DNA from: Oscillospiraceae bacterium
GTDB taxonomy: Bacteria > Bacillota > Clostridia > Saccharofermentanales > Saccharofermentanaceae
NCBI GenBank assembly: GCA_902802325.1
Contig: CADCLV010000010.1
Location: forward strand, 1 to 64,000
Length of the DNA: 64,000 nucleotides
Direction: 5' to 3'
Every line of letters starts with the position of its first letter. Position 1 is the first letter of the stretch. Below are positions 1-7,935 of this stretch, one piece after another. Made by a program: the position numbers and the translations under genes. The notes beneath the pieces were generated by a model, which saw nothing but the letters and a program-made list of their open reading frames with translations, did no database searches and was not told where the DNA came from.

Positions 1-72
1 CCCGGAAAGACCGTGGTAACCGTTCTTCCGGATACCGCAGAGAGATATTTCTCCACCCCGCTTTTTGCGTGA
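1..72 (+). CDS. cysK: Cysteine synthase A, C-terminal fragment
   Basis: The first 23 codons read in frame to a TGA and give the end of a protein, PGKTVVTVLPDTAERYFSTP followed by LFA. This matches the conserved C-terminal end of O-acetylserine sulfhydrylase (the VILPDxGERYLST-LF region of CysK), the PLP enzyme that makes cysteine from O-acetylserine and sulfide. The gene enters from outside the window, so only its last 23 residues can be judged; the identification rests on that tail alone. It converges with maf, whose stop codon lies 20 bases downstream. Confidence 0.75.
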   Translation, partial: PGKTVVTVLPDTAERYFSTPLFA

Positions 73-92
73 GAAATCAAATGCGTGAGGAA

Positions 93-740
93 TCAGAGGA
101 GTGACTGAAGTTCCCGGTTGACCCGGGAAACGGGAAGACCGACTACGGCATAGTAGTCGCCGCTTAGGGAGTCGATGAGAAGCGCTCCCTCATCCTGGAT
201 CCCGTAGGCACCTGCCTTATCCATAGGAGAGCCGGTCCGGATATACCGCTCGATCTCTTTTTCTTGAAGCGCATCCAGATCATGGAATTTGACGTCGGCA
301 AATGCACTGAAGCAGCGGCTTTGTGTGTCTTCGCCGGCGCTTTTTTTCAATATGGCCACGCCGGTATATACCCGGTGAGTATGACCGGAAAGCTTTGTCA
401 GCATGCGGCGGGCATCTTTCTCATCTTCGGGTTTTCCGAGGATCTCATCTTCGGTGACGACCACTGTATCAGAGCCGATGACGATGATTTCTTCAGAAGG
501 ATCAGCTTCTTTGCTGACACTTTCCAGTACCGCCTCCGCTTTTTTCAGAGATTGGGCCAGCGCCACTTTCTCGGCGATCGCATACATATTCCGGTGAATA
601 TAATCCTCACTGTAGGCGGAAAGCACCGAAGCTTCCACGGCATCTTCATCCACATGAGATGTGATCACTTCGAAGGGGAGACCTGTCATGGACAGAAGTT
701 CAAACCGGCGGGGGGATTTACTGGCTAAAATGATTCGCAT
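93..740 (-). CDS. maf: Maf family nucleotide pyrophosphatase
   Basis: A 215-residue Maf/Ham1-fold house-cleaning enzyme that hydrolyses non-canonical or modified nucleoside triphosphates to monophosphates. The family signature SKSPRRFELL lies at the N-terminus, followed by the acidic patch HVDEDAV and the central GSDTVV motif that carries the catalytic aspartate region. I chose the ATG at 740 because AAAGGA sits about 8 bases upstream and the protein then starts MRIILASKSPRR as in the family; an in-frame ATG 30 bases upstream has no comparable site. It lies 79 bases downstream of nadC on the same strand, with a weak hairpin between. Confidence 0.9.
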   Translation of the reverse strand: MRIILASKSPRRFELLSMTGLPFEVITSHVDEDAVEASVLSAYSEDYIHRNMYAIAEKVALAQSLKKAEAVLESVSKEADPSEEIIVIGSDTVVVTEDEILGKPEDEKDARRMLTKLSGHTHRVYTGVAILKKSAGEDTQSRCFSAFADVKFHDLDALQEKEIERYIRTGSPMDKAGAYGIQDEGALLIDSLSGDYYAVVGLPVSRVNRELQSLL

Positions 741-756
741 ATTTATCCTTTCGAAA

Positions 757-790
757 GACAAGCGCCACACGGAAGGTGCAGGCGCTTGCT
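757..790 (-). terminator. Weak hairpin between nadC and maf
   Basis: On the minus strand AAGCGCC (787-781) can pair with GGCGCTT (766-760) around a 14-base loop, followed by GTCTTT. The U-tract is poor, so this is at best a partial terminator that could let some nadABC transcripts run into maf. Confidence 0.4.
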
Positions 791-819
791 GATGAAATCT
801 GATATCTTTTTTACGGACA

Positions 820-1677
820 TTACTCGATGGGCTTTAAGTTCTTCATGGAGAAGTCCAGGATCGGGGCCGAATGGGTGAGGGCGCCACAGGAGATGTAGTC
901 CACACCGATCTCGGCCAGCTTTCTTAAACGTTCCTTATTCATATTTCCGGAAGCTTCCAGTTCCGCTTTGCCTTTTGCCATGGCCACTGCCTGCGCGGTC
1001 ATTTCATCAGTCATGTTATCCAGCATGATGATGTCCGCCTTGGCATCGAGGGCTTCCTGAAGCATCTGCAGGTTCTCGACTTCGACTTCGATCTTTCTCA
1101 CGAAAGGCGCATAAGCACGGGCCATTTCCACTGCCTTGGCGATGGAACCGGCAGCACCGATGTGATTATCTTTAATGAGGACGCCGTCAGACAGATTATA
1201 GCGGTGATTCGTACCGCCGCCGATCCGTACCGCGTACTTTTCGAAAGGACGCATGTTCGGAGTGGTCTTTCTGGTATCCAGAAGTTTGGTGGGATAGCCT
1301 TCCAGTTCCTTTGTCATGGAACGGGTGAGAGTCGCGATACCGCTCATGCGCTGAAGAAAGTTCAGCGCAGTTCTTTCACCGCTTAATACGGCACGGCCGT
1401 CGCCGACCAGAACGCCGATCACATCACCCTTATGGATCTCGTCTCCGTCTTTGAAATTGGCACGGAAAGAAGAATTGTCGCAGAGCATCTGGAATACCCG
1501 CTCAAATACATCGAGTCCGCAGAGAACACCGTCCTGCTTGCAGATCAGGTCTACCGTGACCATAAAAGGTTTCGGCATGATGGCCTGGGTCGTCACGTCG
1601 TCAGAGGTGATGTCCTCGCGCAGGGCGCGCATGATATAGTCATCCCAAAGGATCGTATTAAGTACACCATTGTTCAT
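820..1677 (-). CDS. nadC: Nicotinate-nucleotide pyrophosphorylase (quinolinate phosphoribosyltransferase)
   Basis: Third gene of the NAD operon; it converts quinolinate and PRPP to nicotinate mononucleotide and CO2. The 285-residue protein has the family's usual length. It shows the N-terminal helical/beta segment (RALREDITSDDVTT), the PRPP/quinolinate-binding barrel with RKTTPNMRPFEKYAVRIGGGTNHR, KDNH and EVEVENLQ, and the C-terminal MLDNM and ISCGALTHS motifs. The start is placed at the ATG at 1677 because AGAAGGGA precedes it. It overlaps the end of nadB by 20 bases, which suggests translational coupling. An upstream in-frame start at 1737 would extend it 20 residues into nadB without a ribosome site. 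Confidence 0.95.
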   Translation of the reverse strand: MNNGVLNTILWDDYIMRALREDITSDDVTTQAIMPKPFMVTVDLICKQDGVLCGLDVFERVFQMLCDNSSFRANFKDGDEIHKGDVIGVLVGDGRAVLSGERTALNFLQRMSGIATLTRSMTKELEGYPTKLLDTRKTTPNMRPFEKYAVRIGGGTNHRYNLSDGVLIKDNHIGAAGSIAKAVEMARAYAPFVRKIEVEVENLQMLQEALDAKADIIMLDNMTDEMTAQAVAMAKGKAELEASGNMNKERLRKLAEIGVDYISCGALTHSAPILDFSMKNLKPIE

Positions 1678-2965
1678 AGAAATCTTTGTCCCTTCTCTTA
1701 ATTTCTTCCAGTACGATCTCGCGATATTCCTTTGCAAAGTCTCTGCCTTCGTACTGGGTAAAATCTACGTCCTCGACCTGGGTCGGCTCGTAGGGGATGG
1801 TCTCCTCGATGTTCTGGGCCGAACGCTTGGCGAATACCAGGCTCTCCAGAAGGGAGTTGCTGCCGAGACGGTTCTTGCCGTGAACTCCGGTGCAGGAAGT
1901 CTCACCGATGGCATAAAGGTTATCCATGGAAGTTCTGCCCTTAAGGTCGACCTCGATACCGCCCATGAAATAGTGCTGGGCAGGGGTTACCGGGAAAGGT
2001 TCTTTCAGGATATCGTAGCCTTCTTCTTTACAGTGCTCCAGGATATTCGGGAAGTGGCTCTTCACCAGTTCCGGATCGAGGTGGGTCACATCCAGCCATA
2101 CGAAGCCTCTGCCGTCGATCTCCATCTGCTTTTTGATCGCTGCGGAAACCACGTCACGAGGCTGAAGCTCATCTGTGAAACGCTCCATATTCTTGTTTCT
2201 CAGCACACCGCCCTCGCCGCGGACTGCCTCGGAGATCAGGAAAGATCTTCCCGGCTTCTCGGAATAAAGGGAAGTCGGATGGATCTGGATATAGTTAATA
2301 TCCTTCAGAAGCACATTGTGCTTAAGTGCGATCGCCAGCGCATCGCCGGTGATGTGACGGAAAGCGGTACTGTGCTTAAAGAGACCGCCGATACCGCCGG
2401 TTGCCAGAACGACAGCTTTTCCGAATACGGCTTCAAAAGAACCGTCCTCGTTTTTGGTGATGATGCCTTTGCAGACATTTTTCTCGCAGATCAGATCCAC
2501 CATGGTGGTGTGTTCACGCAAGGTGATGTTCTTCTTTTCACGGACATTCTGAAGGAGCTTACTGGTGATCTCCTGACCGGTAATATCCTCGTGGTGGAGG
2601 ATACGGGAAGCGGAGTGACCGCCTTCCTTAGTCAGATCCAGATCTTCACCCTTCTTATCGAAGTTGACGTGATAGTCCAGAAGTTCACGGATGATGACCG
2701 GAGACTGACGGATCATGGTATCTACGGCCTTACGGGAATTCTCGTAGTGGCCGGCACGAAGTGTATCTTCGAAATAATCTTCGTAGTCCTCGGAATCCTT
2801 CAGGGCTGCAATTCCGCCCTGGGCCAGGTAGGATGCGCTGTTTTCCAGCGTGTCCTTGGTGATCATGTGAATCTTAAGATTCTCCGGCAAATGCAGCGCG
2901 CAGAAAAGTCCGGCGGCGCCGGTTCCTACGATCACGACATCTGCAGACGTAGTGGTGTATGCCAT
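1658..2965 (-). CDS. nadB: L-aspartate oxidase
   Basis: FAD flavoenzyme that oxidises L-aspartate to iminoaspartate, the first step of de novo NAD synthesis. The Rossmann FAD motif VGTGAAGLFCAL lies at residues about 12-23. SASYLAQGGIAA, the HEDITGQEI loop, ATGGIGGLF and the C-terminal GETSCTGVHGKNRLGSNSLLE follow as in NadB/FrdA-type enzymes. At 435 residues it is about 100 shorter than the E. coli protein because the C-terminal helical domain is missing; shorter NadB forms are common in Clostridia. It lies 1 base after nadA and overlaps nadC. In anaerobes fumarate is the likely electron acceptor (inference). Confidence 0.95.
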   Translation of the reverse strand: MAYTTTSADVVIVGTGAAGLFCALHLPENLKIHMITKDTLENSASYLAQGGIAALKDSEDYEDYFEDTLRAGHYENSRKAVDTMIRQSPVIIRELLDYHVNFDKKGEDLDLTKEGGHSASRILHHEDITGQEITSKLLQNVREKKNITLREHTTMVDLICEKNVCKGIITKNEDGSFEAVFGKAVVLATGGIGGLFKHSTAFRHITGDALAIALKHNVLLKDINYIQIHPTSLYSEKPGRSFLISEAVRGEGGVLRNKNMERFTDELQPRDVVSAAIKKQMEIDGRGFVWLDVTHLDPELVKSHFPNILEHCKEEGYDILKEPFPVTPAQHYFMGGIEVDLKGRTSMDNLYAIGETSCTGVHGKNRLGSNSLLESLVFAKRSAQNIEETIPYEPTQVEDVDFTQYEGRDFAKEYREIVLEEIKRRDKDFYEQWCT

Positions 2966-2966
2966 A

Positions 2967-3875
2967 TTAACCTCCCCATTCGTGCATTTTCAGCAGGCAT
3001 TTCTTTGCTGCCGCTGCCATGTCTTCCGGCACCTCAATGGGGTTCTTCGGATCACGGAGCACGTTTAACACTTTTTCCAATGTGACCTTCTTCATGTTCG
3101 GGCAGACCGGACGGGTCTCCGGGAAATAGAAGGACTTACCGGGATTATCCAGTTTCAGTCTGTGGGCGACGCCGATCTCGGTCAGGATGATGAATTCCTT
3201 TGCATCGGTCTCATGGGCATATTTCAGGATACCGGTGGTGCTGCCGATATAATCCGCCAGCGCACGTACCCTCGGAGCACACTCCGGATGGCAGGCGACC
3301 TTGGCGTCCGGATGGGCACCCATCAGCTGCTCGATCTCCATGAGCTCCATGAAATTATGGACATGACAGTAGCCGTCCACGAAATGGAATCTCTTTTCCG
3401 GGAACAGCGGAGCGAGATACCCGCCCAGATTCTGGTCCGGAATAAAGAGGATATGTTTGTTCGGAATGTTGGAAATGACCGTCTTGGCATTCGATGAGGT
3501 GACGCAGACATCACTGACGGCCTTGATCTCGGTGGTGGAGTTGATGTAGCACACCACGGCCAGATCATCGTAGCGGTCACGGTACTCGCGCACCTGATCC
3601 GGGGTCGCCATATGAGCCATCGGGCAGTCGGCGGACCGGTCCGCCATCAGGACCGTCTTCTCGGGGTTGAGGATCTTGGCGCTCTCGGCCATGAATTCCA
3701 CTCCGCAGAAAATGATCTTTTCGGCCTCGGTCTTCTGGGCCATCTGGCTCAGATAGTAGGAATCGCCACAGTAATCCGCGATGTCCTGAACTTCTCCGTC
3801 TACATACAGATGCGCCAAAATTACGGCATTCTGCTTTTCTTTCTCCAAACGGATCTCTTCTGCAATTGAAGTCAT
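2967..3875 (-). CDS. nadA: Quinolinate synthase A
   Basis: [4Fe-4S] enzyme that condenses iminoaspartate with dihydroxyacetone phosphate to quinolinate. The 302-residue protein has the compact NadA length. The three cluster cysteines can be seen in FCGVEFMAESAKIL, CHPECAPRV and PVCPNMKKV. Other family motifs include NAVILAHLY near the start, MADRSADCPMA and YINSTTEIKA. First gene of the operon nadA-nadB-nadC. A consensus promoter (3946-3974, minus) and a leader hairpin (3900-3929) lie upstream. GAGGTGG precedes the ATG. Confidence 0.95.
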   Translation of the reverse strand: MTSIAEEIRLEKEKQNAVILAHLYVDGEVQDIADYCGDSYYLSQMAQKTEAEKIIFCGVEFMAESAKILNPEKTVLMADRSADCPMAHMATPDQVREYRDRYDDLAVVCYINSTTEIKAVSDVCVTSSNAKTVISNIPNKHILFIPDQNLGGYLAPLFPEKRFHFVDGYCHVHNFMELMEIEQLMGAHPDAKVACHPECAPRVRALADYIGSTTGILKYAHETDAKEFIILTEIGVAHRLKLDNPGKSFYFPETRPVCPNMKKVTLEKVLNVLRDPKNPIEVPEDMAAAAKKCLLKMHEWGG

Positions 3876-3899
3876 TCGACCACCTCACTTATGCAAATC

Positions 3900-3929
3900 G
3901 CGGACGACCTTAAAAAAGGTGTCGTCCGC
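3900..3929 (-). promoter_or_regulatory. Leader hairpin/palindrome in front of nadA
   Basis: GCGGACGAC (3900-3908) and GTCGTCCGC (3921-3929) are perfect inverted arms around 12 bases. The element lies about 10-40 bases downstream of the predicted nadA start point and 25 bases upstream of its ATG. It could be an operator for an NAD-biosynthesis repressor or an RNA element; it has no U-tract in the nadA direction. Which of the two it is cannot be decided from sequence. Confidence 0.5.
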
Positions 3930-3945
3930 AGAAGGGTTTGTAGAA

Positions 3946-3974
3946 ATTCTATCACGCGTCAGGGCAAGTGACAA
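3946..3974 (-). promoter_or_regulatory. nadABC promoter
   Basis: On the minus strand TTGTCA (3974-3969), a 17-base spacer and TAGAAT (3951-3946) form a good sigma-A promoter with a TG extension. Its -35 box overlaps the -35 box of the plus-strand promoter at 3968-3996. Confidence 0.75.
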
Positions 3975-3996
3975 GGGAAAGGGTAAGGGGTATAAT
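3968..3996 (+). promoter_or_regulatory. Promoter of the 4078 gene
   Basis: GTGACA (3968-3973), 17 bases, TATAAT (3991-3996). The hexamer shares bases with the nadA -35 box on the other strand, so RNA polymerase at the two promoters should exclude each other. Confidence 0.75.
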
Positions 3997-4077
3997 ACCA
4001 TTACTTATGTAAGGGGAAAGTCTGTGCCGAAGTGCAGACGGATCCCTGTAATAACGGAAAGGAAGGAGGCAAAAAGC

Positions 4078-5157
4078 GTGAAACGCGATATTATCGGCGA
4101 TATTTTTCTTGGCGGTGTTCTCCTTTCTCTGCTCTTTATGTTCTCCTTCCCGGTATATTTTTCCTTTTCCCAGGTCACACCGAGAGCGATCTCCTTTCCG
4201 GAACGGATGATGAGCGTGTGCTTTTCCCTGGCACTTATTCTTACCGTGATCTGGACCTGCTGGAAGAAAAAAGTGTGGGTCATGCTGGGACTTCTGATGT
4301 TTTCCATCCTGCCCTATCTTCCCAAGTGGTTCCTGCCGAAGATCGAATCCAGAGCGCTTTTACACGGCAAAAACATCTTGGACTCCTTCTGGTCCATGTT
4401 CCTCAACCGAATCTACGAACTGGTCCATGCACCGTTTACCGGTCTTGTGGGAATATTGCCGGAAAAGACCGTCAGGGGCCTTCCGTACAGGCTTTTGCCG
4501 CTGGTCCTGATTTCCTATGTGCTCTCCCAGGTCGTCCGTTTCTACCACAATGCATATGTGACCGAGAAAAAGCAGATGCACGATTTTTCCCATTTCCGAA
4601 AAGTCCATGCCGACCAGATGCCTGTATTTGCGGCAGCTGCTGCAGCTCCGGAAGCACCGTCTCCACTGGGCACGATCATTAAAAATGAAAAAGATGAGAT
4701 CGCAAAAGAGACTTATTCGGTCAAGCCTTCCGTAGATGAGCCGACCGTGCAGGTACCGGCTGTTGAGACAGAATCGGCCTCTTCGGATACCCAGGTGATC
4801 GCACTTGCGGCCAACGCGCCTACTTCCCGTCCGGCAGTGGATGAGACCCAGGTAATTGCTCTTGCGGCATCGGCACCGACATCGAAAGTGGAAGAAGAGA
4901 AAAAGGAAGATAAGAAGGAAGACGAAGTCATCAGTCTTTCCGCCCATGCGCCGACCTCGGCATTGGAACTTCCGGACAAAGCCCCGAGTTCCGCCCCGGA
5001 AGCTCCGAAAGGAGAGACGGAAGTCCCGGCGGAAACAGAAACTTCGAAAAAGACGGAAACGCCCGAAGCTCCTGCTTCGGCGGAGCTGGATTTCCCGGAT
5101 GTACACGGAGAAGCCGAGAAGATCGATGTATTTGGAGATGACGAACTGTCGAAATAG
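4078..5157 (+). CDS. Membrane protein with repeat-bearing low-complexity tail
   Basis: Not recognised as a named family. The 359-residue protein starts at a GTG, 8 bases after AAGGAGG. An alternative reading upstream to 3919 has no ribosome site and would overlap the promoter. Four hydrophobic segments occupy roughly the first 160 residues (GDIFLGGVLLSLLFMF, SVCFSLALILTVIW, VWVMLGLLMFSILPYL, LLPLVLISYVLSQVV). The remaining half is Pro/Ala/Glu-rich and probably disordered. It carries three copies of a short repeat: TQVIALAANAPTS, TQVIALAASAPTS and EVISLSAHAPTS. The acidic end (DVFGDDELSK) completes it. The repeats could be docking or phosphorylation sites (inference). It precedes the hemolysin III gene by 27 bases and probably shares its transcript. 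Confidence 0.7.
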   Translation: MKRDIIGDIFLGGVLLSLLFMFSFPVYFSFSQVTPRAISFPERMMSVCFSLALILTVIWTCWKKKVWVMLGLLMFSILPYLPKWFLPKIESRALLHGKNILDSFWSMFLNRIYELVHAPFTGLVGILPEKTVRGLPYRLLPLVLISYVLSQVVRFYHNAYVTEKKQMHDFSHFRKVHADQMPVFAAAAAAPEAPSPLGTIIKNEKDEIAKETYSVKPSVDEPTVQVPAVETESASSDTQVIALAANAPTSRPAVDETQVIALAASAPTSKVEEEKKEDKKEDEVISLSAHAPTSALELPDKAPSSAPEAPKGETEVPAETETSKKTETPEAPASAELDFPDVHGEAEKIDVFGDDELSK

Positions 5158-5184
5158 AGAAGAGAATAGCAAGGAGGAAACAAA

Positions 5185-5976
5185 ATGTCCACGAACAAAG
5201 CATTCTGGCGTAACTGGCTGGAGGGTTCGAAATCACATAAAGAAGGCGGCTCGGGATTCCGGGATCCCCTGGAGGAGGGCCTGGCCGGTCTGAACTGGAC
5301 GGAGGAAGAGACCGCCCGGCGCATTAAGAACGAGGAGAGTTTCGGCGAGGAGATCGGTAATGCCACGACGCATGGTGTTATGGCGCTCTTTATGCTGGGG
5401 ATCGTGCCTTATGCGGCGGTCCATGCTTACATCAACGCCAAATCCGGACATGCGATACTGGATACAGTGGCCATCTCCATCTTCTGCATCTGCACGTTCC
5501 TGATGTTTCTGATGTCCACCATCGACCATACTATGAAGCACGGCACCAAGCAGAAGGCTGTCTTTAACCGTCTGGACCACATCATGATCTTCTACGCCAT
5601 TGCCGGTGCGTATACTCCGGTTTGCCTGACCATTATCGGAGGCGAGTGGGGCCTGGGTCTTTGTATCGCCCAGTGGATCGTGGTTATTGCCGGTACGATC
5701 CTAAAGGCCATTGCCTTTTCCAAGACAGCGATCTCCTATATTTTCTCGGCGATGCTGTATCTTCTGATGGGCTGGATGATCGTGCTTTGCTTCCCGATCC
5801 TTTATAGCCATGCCACACTGGTTGCTTTCTGGCTGATCATTGCAGGCGGCCTTTGCTACACCACAAGCGTAGTGCTGTTCTTTATGCGATTTAAGTTCGC
5901 CCACATGATCTTCCACCTGCTGGTGGATTTCGGCGCGATCTGCCACGTGATCGCACTTTGCTTTTTTACCAAATAA
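5185..5976 (+). CDS. Hemolysin III / PAQR family membrane protein
   Basis: A 263-residue HlyIII/YqfA-type seven-helix membrane protein of the PAQR superfamily. Family marks are EEIGNATTHGVMA before the first helix, STIDHTMKHGTKQKAVFNRLDH after the second, and the C-terminal MIFHLLVDFGAICHVIAL. These carry the conserved Ser, Asp and His residues thought to bind zinc. Some PAQR proteins act as ceramidase-like hydrolases, but the bacterial role is not settled. About 50 residues of charged N-terminal sequence precede the core, longer than usual. AAGGAGG lies 8 bases before the ATG. The gene follows the 4078 gene closely and is likely co-transcribed. Confidence 0.88.
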   Translation: MSTNKAFWRNWLEGSKSHKEGGSGFRDPLEEGLAGLNWTEEETARRIKNEESFGEEIGNATTHGVMALFMLGIVPYAAVHAYINAKSGHAILDTVAISIFCICTFLMFLMSTIDHTMKHGTKQKAVFNRLDHIMIFYAIAGAYTPVCLTIIGGEWGLGLCIAQWIVVIAGTILKAIAFSKTAISYIFSAMLYLLMGWMIVLCFPILYSHATLVAFWLIIAGGLCYTTSVVLFFMRFKFAHMIFHLLVDFGAICHVIALCFFTK

Positions 5977-6088
5977 GTGACGGATATTTCACCTCTTGCC
6001 AAAGAGTGTAAAATATAATTGTTTTGAGGGAATAGAAAAGAAAGTTCATGAATGCATTTTTATCATGAAGTAAAAGAGGAGAAAGAAA

Positions 6089-7792
6089 ATGAAGAAAATT
6101 ACCAAGATCCTGGCTTCTTCCCTGGTTGCGGCAATGATCCTGTCTATGGCCGCCTGCGGTAAGGCAGAAGAGACAACCAAGAAGAAAAAGAAGACGAAGA
6201 AGACCACAAAGGAGACAACAGAAGAGACTACGGAGGAGCCGACAGAGACCACCGAGGCCCCGACTGAGTCAACAACGGAAGAGTCTACGACAGTAACGAC
6301 CCAGCCTTCCGGTGTAGATCCGGACACCATTACACTGGATTACAATTTCCCGGAAGCCGGCTGCGCGATCGAACTGGCGAAGAAGGAAGACTGCTTCTAC
6401 TATAAAATGGATATGGAACTGAATCCGGACGACCGGACGATCGGCGGCCATATTGAGTTTACTTTCTTCAATTATTCGGAAGATGAGTGGGATAAGCTCT
6501 GTATGCGTGACTACTCCAGCCTGTTTATCGATGCCAAGACGGCAGGATATGACCAGGCACTGGACACCAACGGTGCCCTGACGGATATTACGAATATCGT
6601 AGATACCAGAAGCAACACCACACTGGAATATACAAGAGATACCGATGTTTCTGTTGTATGGATCCCGCTGACCGAGAACCTCAAGCCGGGTGACAGCATG
6701 ACGCTGACCTATGACTTTAAGGCTACGATCCCGACAGTTGCCGACCGTTACGGTGTAGATAGTGATGTATTTAACGTTACCAACTTCTACCCGATCCTGG
6801 CTGTCTATGACAAAGGCGACTGGTCCCATGCGGCATTCTACGACTGCGGCGAGTGCTTCTTCTCCTACGTTTCCTACTATGACGTAAATCTGACGGTCCC
6901 GAAGGACTGGCCGGTCCTTTCCACCGGTACCCAGACCGCGAAATTCGACAGCGGCGACAAGAGCACCTATACATTTGATGCGCCGAGCGTACGTGATTTC
7001 GTATTCTGCACCTGCAAAGACTTTAAGTTCTTCGAAGATGATTACAATGGCGTACATATCCGTGTCGTTTATAACGAGAAGCATCCGGGTTCTTCCGAGA
7101 TGGATGCGGCCAGTGAGGCATCTTTACAGGCAGCCAAGGACTCCCTTGACAGCCTGGGCTACGCCTTCGGTAAGTATCCGTATCCGGAACTGGATATCAT
7201 CCTGGCGCCGATCGCAGCAGGCGGTATGGAATACCCGAACCTCATTATCGTGACGGATATGGCTTATTACACCACTGCCAACAGCTACGAGGATATTCCG
7301 TATGAGCAGCTGGGTATCGTTGTGGCACACGAGATCGGTCACCAGTGGTTCATGGGTATCGTCGGCAGTAACTCCGGTATGGAGCCGTGGCTGGATGAGT
7401 CTTTCGCTTCTTATACCGAGATCGTCTACGAGCACTATCTGGGTCTGACTGATGAATATGCGTACTACACCCGTGATATGAACGACCTGACTGCACCGAA
7501 CATGGTACAGTCCTTAAAGGCCGGTGACGAGATCCCGGTTAACCGTCCGTACTATGACTTCTCCACTCAGGAAGCCTACATCTCGGCCGCTTACTCTATC
7601 GGTAAAGTTGCCCTCTACCAGATGGAAGAGATCCTCGGCAGAGAGAATTTCTACGCGATCATCCGTGAGTATGTACACAGAAATGCCTTCACTAACTCCA
7701 CAGAAGACCGTCTTTTCGAGGCAATCTACGATTGCGCCGGTAAGGACAACGCCGATCTGAACAAACTGATCGAGACGGTTTTTGAAAGATAA
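6089..7792 (+). CDS. Lipoprotein M1-family metallopeptidase
   Basis: A 567-residue surface-anchored zinc aminopeptidase-like enzyme. A lipoprotein signal with lipobox LSMAAC comes first, then a Lys/Thr/Glu-rich linker of about 45 residues that could span the wall. The peptidase domain has GGMEYPNLI, the counterpart of the M1 GAMEN exopeptidase motif. The zinc site is HEIGH (His414, Glu415, His418) with the third ligand Glu437 in DESFASYTE at the standard 18-residue gap. The C-terminal ERAP1-like helical domain of PepN is missing; only a short helical tail follows. It is monocistronic: a TATAAT-like -10 lies at 6014-6019 and a terminator follows. A role in peptide scavenging outside the cell is inferred. 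Confidence 0.88.
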   Translation: MKKITKILASSLVAAMILSMAACGKAEETTKKKKKTKKTTKETTEETTEEPTETTEAPTESTTEESTTVTTQPSGVDPDTITLDYNFPEAGCAIELAKKEDCFYYKMDMELNPDDRTIGGHIEFTFFNYSEDEWDKLCMRDYSSLFIDAKTAGYDQALDTNGALTDITNIVDTRSNTTLEYTRDTDVSVVWIPLTENLKPGDSMTLTYDFKATIPTVADRYGVDSDVFNVTNFYPILAVYDKGDWSHAAFYDCGECFFSYVSYYDVNLTVPKDWPVLSTGTQTAKFDSGDKSTYTFDAPSVRDFVFCTCKDFKFFEDDYNGVHIRVVYNEKHPGSSEMDAASEASLQAAKDSLDSLGYAFGKYPYPELDIILAPIAAGGMEYPNLIIVTDMAYYTTANSYEDIPYEQLGIVVAHEIGHQWFMGIVGSNSGMEPWLDESFASYTEIVYEHYLGLTDEYAYYTRDMNDLTAPNMVQSLKAGDEIPVNRPYYDFSTQEAYISAAYSIGKVALYQMEEILGRENFYAIIREYVHRNAFTNSTEDRLFEAIYDCAGKDNADLNKLIETVFER

Positions 7793-7824
7793 AAGTGCAT
7801 TTCCCAAAGAAAAAAGTATTTTAC

Positions 7825-7862
7825 ACACGCCGCCCCCAACGGAGCGGCGTGTAATCTTTTCT
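7825..7862 (+). terminator. Terminator after the M1 peptidase gene
   Basis: ACACGCCGC (7825-7833) pairs with GCGGCGTGT (7844-7852), followed by a T-rich run. Confidence 0.8.
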
Positions 7863-7890
7863 TGCAATATCAGTTTCCCCGAATTATAAT
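7862..7890 (+). promoter_or_regulatory. Promoter of the 7936 gene
   Basis: TTGCAA (7862-7867), 17 bases, TATAAT (7885-7890), directly after the preceding terminator. Confidence 0.8.
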
Positions 7891-7935
7891 GGGGCGTGCT
7901 ATATTTTTAACAATAGAAGAAGGAAGGGCATTACC

